64,000 nucleotides of DNA. It comes from Marinobacter salarius (lineage in GTDB: Bacteria; Pseudomonadota; Gammaproteobacteria; Pseudomonadales; Oleiphilaceae). The stretch spans positions 620,001 through 684,000 of the forward strand of contig NZ_CP136693.1 of NCBI RefSeq assembly GCF_032922745.1. Reading direction: 5' to 3'. The position numbers were made by a program, and so were the translations under genes. This document shows positions 46,676-56,325 of this stretch, in pieces. Under the pieces are notes generated by a model. That model saw nothing but the letters and a program-made list of their open reading frames with translations. It did not search any database and was not told the origin of the DNA. Positions within the stretch are counted from its first letter, which is position 1, and each line of letters begins with the position of its first letter.

Positions 46676-47122
46676 ATGAGTATAATGAAACTCCCCGGTT
46701 CCCTCATCGTAGCCCTTTTTCTCACCGGTTGTGCATCAACTCAGTCGATATCGTTCTCACCTAGCCAGGATTACGCTGTATCGGTCAGCTCAAACTTATT
46801 CGATGCCGTCCGCATCGACAACAATGACATAACGCTATTCAATGATGGAAAGGCGCTCGGGTTCATTCGCGTGGAGCCCATTCCGTCGGATGCCCCGTCG
46901 ACATCTGAGTTCATTAACATCCTAAAATCGGCCTCAGAGTCTGAATCCGTCGAAACTCAAACGCTTGGGATATATCCCGGTTTTACAGGGTTTTCAGCAG
47001 AGGTTCGTAACTATAAGACGGGCTACCTCATAAATGCAGAAAACCCAAGTTCCGTTCTTATATTCAGCTTTCCAGAGGACACGTTTGAAGACGTGGCAAA
47101 GACAATCTCGTCTGGCATCTGA
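46676..47122 (+). CDS. Lipoprotein, paralogue B of an hcp-linked pair
   Basis: 148 residues with lipobox LFLTGC (Cys19) and AST after it. It shares with paralogue A the blocks FDAVRIDNNDITLFNDG, GFSAEVRNYKTGYLINAENPSS and SFPEDTFEDVAKTI, so the two arose by duplication and have diverged widely. AAGGAAG precedes the ATG closely; Met4 at 46685 is an alternative start. It sits 136 bp after A, so it may have a separate promoter. It ends 21 bp from the convergent hsdR stop. Confidence 0.8.
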   Translation: MSIMKLPGSLIVALFLTGCASTQSISFSPSQDYAVSVSSNLFDAVRIDNNDITLFNDGKALGFIRVEPIPSDAPSTSEFINILKSASESESVETQTLGIYPGFTGFSAEVRNYKTGYLINAENPSSVLIFSFPEDTFEDVAKTISSGI

Positions 47123-47143
47123 GACGTTTCCGAGGCATCAGAC

Positions 47144-50100
47144 TTATGCAACCCATTTCCGGCCATTGGCAGCGAACTCCACCACCAGCTCAAAAACGTT
47201 ATCGCACTTCTCCTTGAACGCCACCCGGTCATAACTTTCCGGCAAATCCTTATCCAAGACTTCTTCAATGGCAGCCTTGACCGCCCGCTGAGTCTGTCCG
47301 TCCTTCCACCAATCCTGCACCAACACTTTGGGATGACCTTCCAGCAAACGGATAATCAAATCCTTTGCAGCTAATTTGACCTTCTGTTCTTCTACCTTCG
47401 TGAGCTTGTCTTTCTTCAACAGGTCGTAGATTTCCAGCTCATCTTCGTTCAGCCCCTCTCGGATATGCCGCTCGGACTCCTCTCGAAGATTGCCAACGTA
47501 CTGGACAAGGTCCTCATAGTAAGCATCGGCGGATGAGCTGCCGGAGTTGTACTTGTCGATGATTTCCTGAAGCCGCTGGGCAAAATCAGTGCGAGTATGA
47601 TTCTGCTCCAAAAGCTGACGAAGCTTATCCTCAATAAATGCCCGAAGCTCTGCAATTTCAATGTGTTTATACTCCGCCCTTTTGAAATCTTCCCGAAGCT
47701 TGTCGTAGTTAATCTTGCTCAGATCCCAACCCTGTCCTTTTTGGACTATCTCATATTCCGCGCGGTGCTCCTTGATGTTAAATGACTCGGCGTTATCCAA
47801 CACCACGCTTTCATCCAGTAGCTCGGAGATCTTCTGGCTGACTTCATCGATGTCCGCCTGCTCCACAAGCGCGTCCACCACACCGCGAAGGTACTGGATA
47901 GCCGCAATGCGCTGATTGTCGTGCTGTTGGAAAATCTCTGGTTTGCACGCCTCGTAAAGGGCCGTCACTGTGTTCTCATAGACATTGAACTGCTTCCTCC
48001 ATTCTTCGTTGCTAAGCAACGTATCCGCCGCCTGATTGAAGAAGCCGATATTCTTGAAGGTGTCCTGTTTCTCAAACACCGAGTTCAGCTCAATATCCCG
48101 CTCCCGGCAGAATTCCAGCGTTTGGGTAACGGCATCGTCCAGTAATTCAAAGAGCTCCGACTTTTCCTGAACCGGCTGCTCTTCGCCATCCGCTCCCTGC
48201 GCGTAGTCTTTCAGGGCCTTGCGCATATTTCGGAACACGTTGTAGTAATCGACGATTTCGCCGTTTTTCTTCTCTACCAGGTCACCGCTATGGCCTTTAA
48301 TGCGGTAGGACGCCACCCGATTGGCCCGGGCAATCGTCTGCATGAGGCTGTGGCCCTTCATGGGCTTGTCGAGGTAAAGCGTGGACACGGTGGGCGCATC
48401 AAACCCGGTCAGCCACATGGCACACACAAACACCAGTTGCAGGGGGTTCTCCGGGTCTTTGAAGTTATACTCAACGTCGTGCATCTGTTCATCAAGTTGA
48501 TCCAGCCGCTTGATGTGGGGCTTGATGTCCAGTCCCTGTTTCTCGAACTTTTCCTCATCGGATTTCGGGTCACTGATGACTACGGCCATCTCAACTGTTT
48601 TCATATAGTCCCGGATCTTCTTGAAGCGGGCCTTCTCCACCTCGTTGCCAGACTCTTTGGTTAGCTTCAGCAGGCGCTTCTGCTCAGCTTTCCAATGCTG
48701 CTGTACCTTGTCGTACATACGTACGGCTGTGAACTTGTCCAGCGTTATGACCATACCCTTGCCGAGATAACCACGGCGCGGAAAGTGGTACACAATGTCC
48801 CGGGCAATGGTATCCAGTCGGTCGTCCCGTTTGATCACTTCCAGTTCGCGGGCGTACTTTCTCTCCAGCTTTTCCTGCTGGGCTTCATCCAGATTTTCGT
48901 CTTCCAGTAATTCGTAGAACTCGTCTCCCAGATCGTCGTTCTGAATAAGCACCTTCGGCACACGCTTCTCGTAGAACAGCGGCACCGTCGCATTGTCCTC
49001 CATGGCCTGCTGGAAGTTATACTCGGACACATAATCGCCGAACCAACTGTTGGTCTTGCGGTCGCGCCCCAGCAATGGCGTGCCGGTGAAGGCAAGGAAG
49101 TGGGCACCCTTCAGGCCTGCCCGCATGTTCTCTGCAAGGTTCTTGTACTGAGTGCGGTGGGCCTCATCCACCATCACGATGATTTCCCGGTTTTCCTTGT
49201 CCGGGTCAAACAGCCGGGGGTACTTGCGCCCTTTGTCGTACCGGAATTTCTGAATCAGGGTGAACACCACCTTCTTGTTCTGCCCCAGGAACTTGCGCAT
49301 TTCCTCGGCATTGGCCGGTTGCGCGGCATCTTCTTTGCGAACCGTCTCCGTATTGAGAAAGTTCCGGTAGATCTGTCCGTCCAGATCCTGGCGATCAGTC
49401 ACCACCACAAAGCTGAAATTACCCGTGGCTTTTCGAAAAATCTTGCGGGCGTAGAAAATCATTGAAAAGCTTTTACCCGAGCCCTGGGTATGCCAGAACA
49501 CCCCCAGCTTGCCTTCGTGTTCCCGGCGGTTCAGGAAACGCTCATAGGCATTGTTCACACCCAAAAACTGGTGGTTCTGAGCAATTATCTTGGTTTCGCC
49601 CTTATGGAACAGGATGAAGTTCTCGACGTAATCCAGCAGGCGAGCCTTTTCGCAAAGGCCATCGGCAGCATGCTCAAGGCTGGTAGCCTGTTCCGTAATT
49701 TCCTTGCGGTTTATCGCCTCCTTCTCACTCTCCACCCGGAACCAATTGAAGAAGTGCTCCCAACCTGCGGTAAAACTGCCCACCCGCGTCTCCAAAGCAT
49801 TGGATAGCACGCAAAACGCATTGCAGTGGAATAGTTGGGGGATGTCATGCCGGTAACTGCGCAGGTTATCCTCGAAGGCATTTCGCAGCCGCACATTGGA
49901 GTTTTTCAGCTCGATAAACACCAGAGGCAGCCCGTTGACATACAAGATTACATCCGGGCGACGGTAGGCAGCCTTCGGGGCCTGAGCCACCGACTTGATC
50001 CATAGCTGGGAGACCGCCAGCCAGCGGTTTTGTTTCGGATCGTCAAAATGAACCAGCCGGACTTTTTCATGTTTTTTGATGCCCCGTTCATCATCAAACT

Positions 50101-50413
50101 GTACCGGCACGCCATCCCGAATCAGATCATACAGTTCTCGGTTGGCGGCAATCGGGGACATAGCCGCCCGTCGTTCCATCACCTGTTCAACGGCTTCATC
50201 AATCTTGCTTTCGGGAATGGCGGGGTTCAGTTCAAGACAGGCAGTTTTCAACTCAGCTGGAAAAATCACATCCCGTTTGTCGGCCCGGTGGGAGCCGTCG
50301 TTCAGATCTTCCGGCTTTGCGGTATAGCAATCCAGCACGTTGAAACCGTGGATGTGCTGGAGGCGCTGCAGCAGCGCCTGCTCAATGTTGTCTTCCGAAA
50401 TAAAACTAGCCAT
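47144..50413 (-). CDS. hsdR: Type I restriction enzyme, R subunit
   Basis: 1089 residues. The N-terminal nuclease domain has the PD-(D/E)xK core DVILYVNGLPLVFIELKNS (near residues 155-175). The SF2 translocase follows, with Walker A GSGKSFSMIFYARK, DEAH box MVDEAHRTQYK and motif III AFTGTPLLG. The C-terminal helical domain binds the HsdM/HsdS core. It cuts unmodified DNA after ATP-driven translocation. Its start overlaps the abiEii-like gene by 8 bp, so restriction is translated behind the toxin-antitoxin pair. Confidence 0.96.
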   Translation of the reverse strand: MASFISEDNIEQALLQRLQHIHGFNVLDCYTAKPEDLNDGSHRADKRDVIFPAELKTACLELNPAIPESKIDEAVEQVMERRAAMSPIAANRELYDLIRDGVPVQFDDERGIKKHEKVRLVHFDDPKQNRWLAVSQLWIKSVAQAPKAAYRRPDVILYVNGLPLVFIELKNSNVRLRNAFEDNLRSYRHDIPQLFHCNAFCVLSNALETRVGSFTAGWEHFFNWFRVESEKEAINRKEITEQATSLEHAADGLCEKARLLDYVENFILFHKGETKIIAQNHQFLGVNNAYERFLNRREHEGKLGVFWHTQGSGKSFSMIFYARKIFRKATGNFSFVVVTDRQDLDGQIYRNFLNTETVRKEDAAQPANAEEMRKFLGQNKKVVFTLIQKFRYDKGRKYPRLFDPDKENREIIVMVDEAHRTQYKNLAENMRAGLKGAHFLAFTGTPLLGRDRKTNSWFGDYVSEYNFQQAMEDNATVPLFYEKRVPKVLIQNDDLGDEFYELLEDENLDEAQQEKLERKYARELEVIKRDDRLDTIARDIVYHFPRRGYLGKGMVITLDKFTAVRMYDKVQQHWKAEQKRLLKLTKESGNEVEKARFKKIRDYMKTVEMAVVISDPKSDEEKFEKQGLDIKPHIKRLDQLDEQMHDVEYNFKDPENPLQLVFVCAMWLTGFDAPTVSTLYLDKPMKGHSLMQTIARANRVASYRIKGHSGDLVEKKNGEIVDYYNVFRNMRKALKDYAQGADGEEQPVQEKSELFELLDDAVTQTLEFCRERDIELNSVFEKQDTFKNIGFFNQAADTLLSNEEWRKQFNVYENTVTALYEACKPEIFQQHDNQRIAAIQYLRGVVDALVEQADIDEVSQKISELLDESVVLDNAESFNIKEHRAEYEIVQKGQGWDLSKINYDKLREDFKRAEYKHIEIAELRAFIEDKLRQLLEQNHTRTDFAQRLQEIIDKYNSGSSSADAYYEDLVQYVGNLREESERHIREGLNEDELEIYDLLKKDKLTKVEEQKVKLAAKDLIIRLLEGHPKVLVQDWWKDGQTQRAVKAAIEEVLDKDLPESYDRVAFKEKCDNVFELVVEFAANGRKWVA

Positions 50414-51311
50414 CGGCCTGCCGACTCCATGGACCGGGTGGGTGCCAGATTTCCCTGGGGGCGTCCGCGGCTCTGCTCGCCATCACAGGACTGAGGAATT
50501 CAACCACCGCCTCTACAGCCTCCGAAAATGCCTCTGGCACATGATCCTGGCCAAGGCGTTTACGGAAAGCCTGCCACTGTGGCTGCTTGGTGTCTATAAA
50601 AGCGGCAGAAAAGGGAGTGGTTTCAGGAATTTCTGTTCCGCGCTTCCGGAAGGTGCCCTCAACCGCCCCCTTGAGGTTTTCCAACCGGAACTCGTGCTGA
50701 CGCGAAAGCAGCCAGATATCGTAAAAGTCCTTCATCCGACTGTTCAGTTCGCCGAGGTTTACCATCGCCTGGAATTTCTCGGCAATGGACGATTCCGGGG
50801 TGTAACACTTGATACGTGCAGCGGGAAAATCCAGTAAGGTTGGAAACTCCAGCCAGGAGGGAAACGGAAATATAGGGTCGCCGAAACCGACATCCAGTTG
50901 CATCGGAATCCTGGCACTGTCGAGAAAACCAGTGAAGGTCACCCTCAGCCCCTGGTAGTCTGCATCCTCGGTAATGGCTTCTGCCTTCAGGGTATCTGGA
51001 TCGAAATGCAACCCGTCATCCATCACTTCAGCGGCAATGATTTCTCGCACCTGGGCCAGAATCGCCTCCGGTTCATTGCTGGTCTGGCCCAGCATATCGA
51101 TATCCCGTGTCGGTCGGCTGTTCGGCCCCTGCATCGGCCAGAGCATCAACGCACCTTTGAGGGTAAAGCTGCCACTATGGGGCGACTGGCTGAGCCTATA
51201 AAGAAACCGCTCCATGGCGTAATACTGCAGCAGTTCCTGAAAAGGGCGTTTTTCTTCCCTGGATTTATTCAACAGTTTGTGTCGAACAGACGCGGCGGTG
51301 TTTTTAACCAT
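50406..51311 (-). CDS. AbiEii/AbiGii-type nucleotidyltransferase toxin
   Basis: 301 residues. The nucleotidyltransferase motif LKGALMLWPMQGPNSRPTRDIDMLG carries the DxD metal ligands (near residues 50-75), followed by EAILAQVREIIAAEVMDDG and the later KFQAMVNLGELNSRMKDFYDIWLLSR, characteristic of AbiEii/JHP933-like toxins (DUF1814). The toxin modifies tRNA or nucleotides, halting growth on phage infection. AAAGGAGA precedes the ATG. It sits between its antitoxin and hsdR in the restriction operon. Confidence 0.92.
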   Translation of the reverse strand: MVKNTAASVRHKLLNKSREEKRPFQELLQYYAMERFLYRLSQSPHSGSFTLKGALMLWPMQGPNSRPTRDIDMLGQTSNEPEAILAQVREIIAAEVMDDGLHFDPDTLKAEAITEDADYQGLRVTFTGFLDSARIPMQLDVGFGDPIFPFPSWLEFPTLLDFPAARIKCYTPESSIAEKFQAMVNLGELNSRMKDFYDIWLLSRQHEFRLENLKGAVEGTFRKRGTEIPETTPFSAAFIDTKQPQWQAFRKRLGQDHVPEAFSEAVEAVVEFLSPVMASRAADAPREIWHPPGPWSRQADG

Positions 51312-51358
51312 AGTGATCTCCTTTCACTTTGGTGATTCCGTGGACCGATTGATTTCAC

Positions 51359-51979
51359 TCACAGCTTGGCTTCCACGTAGGGCGCCATCACATTGGCGAC
51401 CCGGCAGACCCTGGCGTATTCCATCAGTTTTCCCGGCAGGAAGGTTTTACGGGTGCGGTAAAGTTCAAGAGCCTCCAACGCCACATCCATGCCGATACGA
51501 TTGCGGAACTTGAAGCAGTCCGCCAGGGTCTTCTCCGGGTTGTAGACCTGCAGCGTAATACCATCCACGTCCACCTGCTCAATACCCTCACTGAAGGCCC
51601 GCCCGGAGAACCGGTACCCGGCCACCGGTGGATAATCCAGCACCGGCAGGCGGGCTTCCCGCGCCACCGCCAGATGCACCTGATGGGGAATCTGCGTGGT
51701 GATGCCGTGCCAGTCCAGCGCGGAAATCAGGCAAAGCACAGCATGGGGGAAACGGGTGGCGGCGGCCACCAGGTCCGGATTTTCAATGGGCGGCAAATCT
51801 GCCAGCCGGTATAGGCCACGGCTGACCGGCTCTATCAGCCCCTCGTCCCGGAGCAGATAGAACTGGTACCGACTATAGCCACGGGCCAGAGCTTCGGTCA
51901 GACGGAGCTGGCCGCCTTGCTGTCGGAACAGGGTTTGGAGTTGTGCCCGGGAAGATCGGGTGGCACCGGAGTCAGACAA
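51359..51979 (-). CDS. AbiEi-type antitoxin / transcriptional regulator
   Basis: 206 residues, only start a TTG at 51979. N-terminal winged helix (LFRQQGGQLRLTEALARGYSRYQFYLLRDEGLIEPVSRGLYRL) and a C-terminal antitoxin domain (VYNPEKTLADCFKFRNRIGMDVALEALELY). AbiEi proteins neutralise AbiEii and repress their own promoter by binding inverted repeats; here a perfect repeat spans the start codon. 54 bp from hsdS, 47 bp from the toxin gene. Confidence 0.92.
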   Translation of the reverse strand: MSDSGATRSSRAQLQTLFRQQGGQLRLTEALARGYSRYQFYLLRDEGLIEPVSRGLYRLADLPPIENPDLVAAATRFPHAVLCLISALDWHGITTQIPHQVHLAVAREARLPVLDYPPVAGYRFSGRAFSEGIEQVDVDGITLQVYNPEKTLADCFKFRNRIGMDVALEALELYRTRKTFLPGKLMEYARVCRVANVMAPYVEAKL

Positions 51980-52019
51980 ACTGTCACCACTTATTGATAT
52001 CTGGTGACAGTTTGTCTGA
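51972..52019. promoter_or_regulatory. Perfect 17-bp inverted repeat, candidate AbiEi operator
   Basis: TCAGACAAACTGTCACC (51972-51988) and GGTGACAGTTTGTCTGA (52003-52019), 14 bp apart, no mismatch. It fills most of the hsdS-abiEi gap and covers the antitoxin TTG start. It could be a DNA operator for AbiEi, allowing separate control of the toxin pair and hsdR, or an RNA hairpin hiding the start. Confidence 0.8.
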
Positions 52020-52033
52020 TTAGCGTTGAGGGT

Positions 52034-53356
52034 TCAAGCGGCAGCTTCGTCGGCGCTGTCCGGCTGATCACTTTGCATGGATGGCGGGAACTGGATATCC
52101 AGGTTTTCCACGGAGAGTTTGCCGGAGATCAGGCGGGGTAGGAGTTGGTTTTTCGTGCGCTCCAACATATCGATTTGCTGTTCCAATTTCTCTGTTTGCT
52201 CATAAAACGGCTCAACCAGCTTCACGAACTTTTCCACTATCGGCGTATCTGGAACAAGGTACTTCTGTTTTCCAACGAGATCCGGCTTCAAATGCAGAAC
52301 ATTCGCTCCATTAGCCAACTCCTTCAACGCTTCGGATATTCCGGAATAGCGCAGGTGGGCATAGGTGAAAATATCAGGCCAAGAAAAGGCTGATATTTTC
52401 ACAACATCCAGAGAGATGATGCCGTCGGTTTCTCCCAAATATGGAACACGCGCAGCTCGACCAATAACCTCTCGGTTCTGTGTCATGTCGGTCACTGCCA
52501 TAACAACGTCCCCACGGTTCACCTGCTGCCGATCTCGGAACTCACCCCGGAAATACTTTAAACCGTTGCTTCTGTATCCACCACCACGATTGAAGTTCTT
52601 GAGGTTGATGAAAGGCCGGCCACCATTCAACTGATCGGATATTTCTTCGCTGGTGTAGGATTTGCCCTTAACGACTTCAAACAAGTCATCGCCTTGTGCC
52701 ACCACCCAGGAAGCAGGAAGCCCCTTCTCAAACTCCGCCTCCTGCCACCCCGGAAACCGGAACCGGACAAACCACTCGCGGTAGATTTCCTCGGCCATGT
52801 TTTCCAGCAGAGTGATGCGGCGTTTGTTGTTTTCGATTAAGTCGTCATAGTGACACAAAATTGCTGCTATCTTTTTCTGGGTGTCCAATGGAACTCTGGG
52901 TATAGGCCACTGTTCCAGTACCGCCATATCAAGCTTTTTCGTACCGTGTGCTGCTTCAGAAGCGGAATCTCTAATCGGGTTAGATTGCGATTTGAGATAG
53001 TAATATATAAAGGTCCGGTCAAACTCATCACAAGGTATGACCGCCTTTACATCCTGATTAAACGCCATATCCCTCATGGCCATAGAGACGCGGAATTCTT
53101 TGGCAAGCGACATGCCTCTCACAACGATGAATGAGGTACCTCTTGGAACCAGCCGACTACCCGCCACAGCGCCTTCTTCAGTTAATGCGTACTCAGTGGT
53201 ATGTATGCGCTCGGATGTCATCTCTCCAGAAGTAACCCAGGGAATCCGGCCGTTCCAATAGCTCTCAGTGCTTTTATTGGGCGTGCCACCTGAGAGAAAT
53301 TTCACTACTGATCCGAGGCTAGTAAGCGGCCAACGTTTGCCCGTCAAGGCGCTCAT
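52034..53356 (-). CDS. hsdS: Type I restriction enzyme, specificity subunit
   Basis: 440 residues with two target recognition domains (about 5-175 and 210-400), each followed by a conserved coiled-coil spacer (VPLDTQKKIAAILCHYDDLIENNKRRI and EPFYEQTEKLEQQIDMLERTKNQLL). GKRWPLTSLGSVVKFLSGGTPNKS is a typical TRD start. Each TRD reads one half of a bipartite site that cannot be predicted here. The ATG overlaps the hsdM stop by 4 bp. Confidence 0.95.
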   Translation of the reverse strand: MSALTGKRWPLTSLGSVVKFLSGGTPNKSTESYWNGRIPWVTSGEMTSERIHTTEYALTEEGAVAGSRLVPRGTSFIVVRGMSLAKEFRVSMAMRDMAFNQDVKAVIPCDEFDRTFIYYYLKSQSNPIRDSASEAAHGTKKLDMAVLEQWPIPRVPLDTQKKIAAILCHYDDLIENNKRRITLLENMAEEIYREWFVRFRFPGWQEAEFEKGLPASWVVAQGDDLFEVVKGKSYTSEEISDQLNGGRPFINLKNFNRGGGYRSNGLKYFRGEFRDRQQVNRGDVVMAVTDMTQNREVIGRAARVPYLGETDGIISLDVVKISAFSWPDIFTYAHLRYSGISEALKELANGANVLHLKPDLVGKQKYLVPDTPIVEKFVKLVEPFYEQTEKLEQQIDMLERTKNQLLPRLISGKLSVENLDIQFPPSMQSDQPDSADEAAA

Positions 53357-55464
53357 GCATCATCTCCGCACAACTCGTCCAGGCTACTTACGATATCGCG
53401 CGTAAGTGCATCTGCCATTCCTGAAAGCTCACGCAACTGGATATTCATTTCCGACAAATCCGAGAGGAACTCCTCTTCTGTCTTCCCGTCCTCTTCAATC
53501 ACAACACCTACGTACCGACCGGGATTCAGGGAACAATCCTGCTCTTTCACTTCCTCGGGTGTAGCTAACTTGCAAAGACCGGTTACATCCTCGTACTCAG
53601 CGTTCGGGAAGCGCTCCTGCAGCCAGTGAATATGCTGGTAATAGGCTTCCGCACTGCGAACTTCCTTGTGCAGCTCTTCCAGCGCATCTTTCAGTCGTCT
53701 GGCGTTGCGGTCGGTGGTAGTGCGTTTGCCGGCTTGTCTGGCTTCTTCGACTCTGGCTTTTTCATGCTGGCGTACCACTTTGTCCAGTTGCTTCAGGCCG
53801 GTATGAAGTTGCTGGAAGAAAGGATCGAATGTCGCTCTCAATTCCCGCTGGGCACGGTTGGCGGCTTCGATGGCCTCCGATGTGGTCAGGTGCAGGTCGG
53901 CGGTTTGGAAGTAGGCATCGCTGGCCTGCTGCAGGGCTTTAAGGCCTTGCCACTGGCTGACCAGTTCGCCCACGGCCTGTTTGCCCTGGGTATCGTCCAG
54001 CACGTCCAGTAACTGCTCGCTGACCGGTTCCACTTTTTCAAGGTTGTCCAGCAACTGCTCCATGCCGCTTCGGAAATAGCTGTCGATCAGCCTGATCAAG
54101 TCCGCCCGCTTGCCCTTGTGCAGTTTGCTGATGATCGCAATGTTCTGAACCTGTTCCTCGCTGAACTCGCGGTGAGCTTTATCGATAACCGAAAAGATAT
54201 TGCGGGCATCAATAAACAGGATGCGGTCGTCCTGCTTGTTCTTGTCAAAGAACCAGAGGGTGGCGGGCAGGGTGACCGTGTAGAACATGTTGGACGGCAT
54301 GGTGAGCACGCCGTAGATCAGGTTGTTCTCAATCAACGTCTGGCGGATGTCCGCCTCACTGTGCCGGGCATCGGAGGCGGAGTTGGCCATGACCAGTGCC
54401 GCCCGGCCGCTGTCCGGGGTGCTGTCCTTGAGGGAGGTGGCAAACAGGTTGATCCACAGGTAATTGGCGTTGGGGACGGTTTCCTTTCCCTTCTCGCTGG
54501 CTTTGACCTTAGTTTTCTTGCGGGGCAGGCCGTAGGTATTGAAGCGGGGATCGTCCTCCACCGAGGCCAGGGGCACGTCGTCCACGTTGAACGGCGGATT
54601 GGCCATCACGAAGTCGAACTTGCCAAAGCCGTCAAACGGGTTTTCGGTATAGCTGTTGGCCTGGCGTATTTCACCCCGCAGGCCGTTGACCGCGAGGTTC
54701 ATCTTCGCCAGCTTGACGGTGTCCAGGGTCTTTTCCTGGCCGTAGACGTAGAGCTGATCTTCGTCATGGGCTTTGCCCAGTTCATCCAGTTTCTTGCGGT
54801 GGCGCTCCACAAATTGCTGGGACTGCACGAACATTCCGGCTGACCCGCAGGCTGGGTCGTATACCGTGCCATGGTGGGGCTCGATGATCTCCACCATCAG
54901 TTTGACCACTGAAGTGGGGGTAAAGAATTCGCCACCCTTCTGGCCTTCGCTCAGGGCGAATTTGCCCAAGAAGAACTCATAGATTTTGCCGAAGATGTCG
55001 CCATTGGCGTCGGCCGGGATGTTGGAGAAGTTTTTCAACAATTCCGCAAGCAGGGTGTTGCTGGTACGGGTAAGGGCAACGTATTCGTCTTTGGGTAGAA
55101 TACCATCCAGCTCGGGCTTGTATTCCTCAACGGCTTCCATCGCCTGCTTGATTTTTTTAGCCAGATCTTCCTTCTCGGGAAGCTCGAGCAGGTATTTGTA
55201 GCGAGCATGGTCAGGCAGATAGAAACCGCATTTTTCGATCGCAATTTCGGAAATCGGCTTTTCCCGGCGAGTTCCCTGAAGCGCTGCATGCTCCTTGGTG
55301 ATCGCTGCCTCAGCCCGTTTGTATTTGTTGTCGGCAAATTTCAGGAAGATCAGCCCAAGCACAGGCGTGGCGTATTCGCTGGACTTGAGATCCGAATTAG
55401 CCCGCAGGTTATCGGCGGCGGACCAGAGGTCGTCTTCAAGCTGTTTGAGCTGTTCGGCATTCAT
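53353..55464 (-). CDS. hsdM: Type I restriction enzyme, methyltransferase subunit
   Basis: 703 residues from the ATG at 55464 (GGAGATG upstream), at the long end for HsdM. N-terminal HsdM domain (ADNLRANSDLKSSEYATPVLGLIFLKFADN), then the N6-adenine methyltransferase with SAM motif DPACGSAGMFVQ and catalytic NPPF in VMANPPFN. The C-terminal ~200 residues are helical (HEKARVEEARQAGKRTTTDRNARRL). First gene of the operon; modifies host sites so HsdR does not cut them. Confidence 0.95.
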   Translation of the reverse strand: MNAEQLKQLEDDLWSAADNLRANSDLKSSEYATPVLGLIFLKFADNKYKRAEAAITKEHAALQGTRREKPISEIAIEKCGFYLPDHARYKYLLELPEKEDLAKKIKQAMEAVEEYKPELDGILPKDEYVALTRTSNTLLAELLKNFSNIPADANGDIFGKIYEFFLGKFALSEGQKGGEFFTPTSVVKLMVEIIEPHHGTVYDPACGSAGMFVQSQQFVERHRKKLDELGKAHDEDQLYVYGQEKTLDTVKLAKMNLAVNGLRGEIRQANSYTENPFDGFGKFDFVMANPPFNVDDVPLASVEDDPRFNTYGLPRKKTKVKASEKGKETVPNANYLWINLFATSLKDSTPDSGRAALVMANSASDARHSEADIRQTLIENNLIYGVLTMPSNMFYTVTLPATLWFFDKNKQDDRILFIDARNIFSVIDKAHREFSEEQVQNIAIISKLHKGKRADLIRLIDSYFRSGMEQLLDNLEKVEPVSEQLLDVLDDTQGKQAVGELVSQWQGLKALQQASDAYFQTADLHLTTSEAIEAANRAQRELRATFDPFFQQLHTGLKQLDKVVRQHEKARVEEARQAGKRTTTDRNARRLKDALEELHKEVRSAEAYYQHIHWLQERFPNAEYEDVTGLCKLATPEEVKEQDCSLNPGRYVGVVIEEDGKTEEEFLSDLSEMNIQLRELSGMADALTRDIVSSLDELCGDDA

Positions 55465-55623
55465 GATGAAGTGGCATCTCCAGAAACAACCAGTACACAA
55501 AATGTGGAGGAGACTCTAAACAACAATGCGCTACAGGGCCATAGCAAACTGTCAAATCGAAAGGTACCCTTGGCGTGTTCAAATCGATTCCCGGCAGAAG
55601 ACTCACACCCAGGCTCGCCCAGA

Positions 55624-56325
55624 ATGACCATTACAACAAATAATGCTGTTCAACTTGGCAACCTGATGTGCGCCGTAACCGAAGAGGTTCTCTGGTCACC
55701 CGCCCGACAATGGGTTCGCGATCAACTCCCCGCCACTACCCTGCTATGCCGTGTCGGCTCGGGCCAGGCCACTTACCATCGTTTTGACCCACGCCTGAAA
55801 CAACACCAGATCACCTACGGCAAGCGCATGATTATGGATAAGCACCAGCCTGATGCCGTTGGTGGCTGGCTATCCGGGCGGGAGATTCGCCAGAGAGAGT
55901 ATTTCGGGGGTATGGTCACCACATTGAACCTGCTGGCGCACACCTGTTGCCACGAATTTGCGCACCTACTCCAGCATGTGTCAGGCCAGCGCTACCGGGG
56001 CTCCGTCCATAATCAGCATTTCTACCGGATACTGGACGAGCTCCACGCCAGCGGCGGTGCTGAGGCAGCCAGGCGTCATCTCGCCATCCAGGCCGAAAAG
56101 GCAGGGCTTGCCGTGCCCGACGATCCTATTGAGGCGCCAGATACACGCCAGCTCATCGCGAACTGGACGATCGGGGATGCGGTGAGCTTTGGCGCCGGCA
56201 AACGTGAGCTGGAAGGTCGGATCATCCGGGTGAACCGGAAAACCTGCACCGTGGAGGGCACCGGGCGCAGCCGTGGCTTGCGATACCGGGTCCCCATGGT
56301 TCTGTTACGCGCTCTCGCGGACTGA
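55624..56325 (+). CDS. SprT-like zinc metallopeptidase-fold protein
   Basis: 233 residues from the ATG at 55624. The zinc motif CCHEFAHLLQHVSGQRYRG (HExxH) near residue 103, then SVHNQHFYRIL, which may provide a third ligand. The C-terminal part (165-233) looks like a small beta domain (IGDAVSFGAGKRELEGRIIRVNRKT), resembling the C-terminal domain of SprT-like or translation-associated proteins. Function unknown. Overlaps the convergent nasA end by 21 bp. No clear ribosome site. Confidence 0.78.
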   Translation: MTITTNNAVQLGNLMCAVTEEVLWSPARQWVRDQLPATTLLCRVGSGQATYHRFDPRLKQHQITYGKRMIMDKHQPDAVGGWLSGREIRQREYFGGMVTTLNLLAHTCCHEFAHLLQHVSGQRYRGSVHNQHFYRILDELHASGGAEAARRHLAIQAEKAGLAVPDDPIEAPDTRQLIANWTIGDAVSFGAGKRELEGRIIRVNRKTCTVEGTGRSRGLRYRVPMVLLRALAD

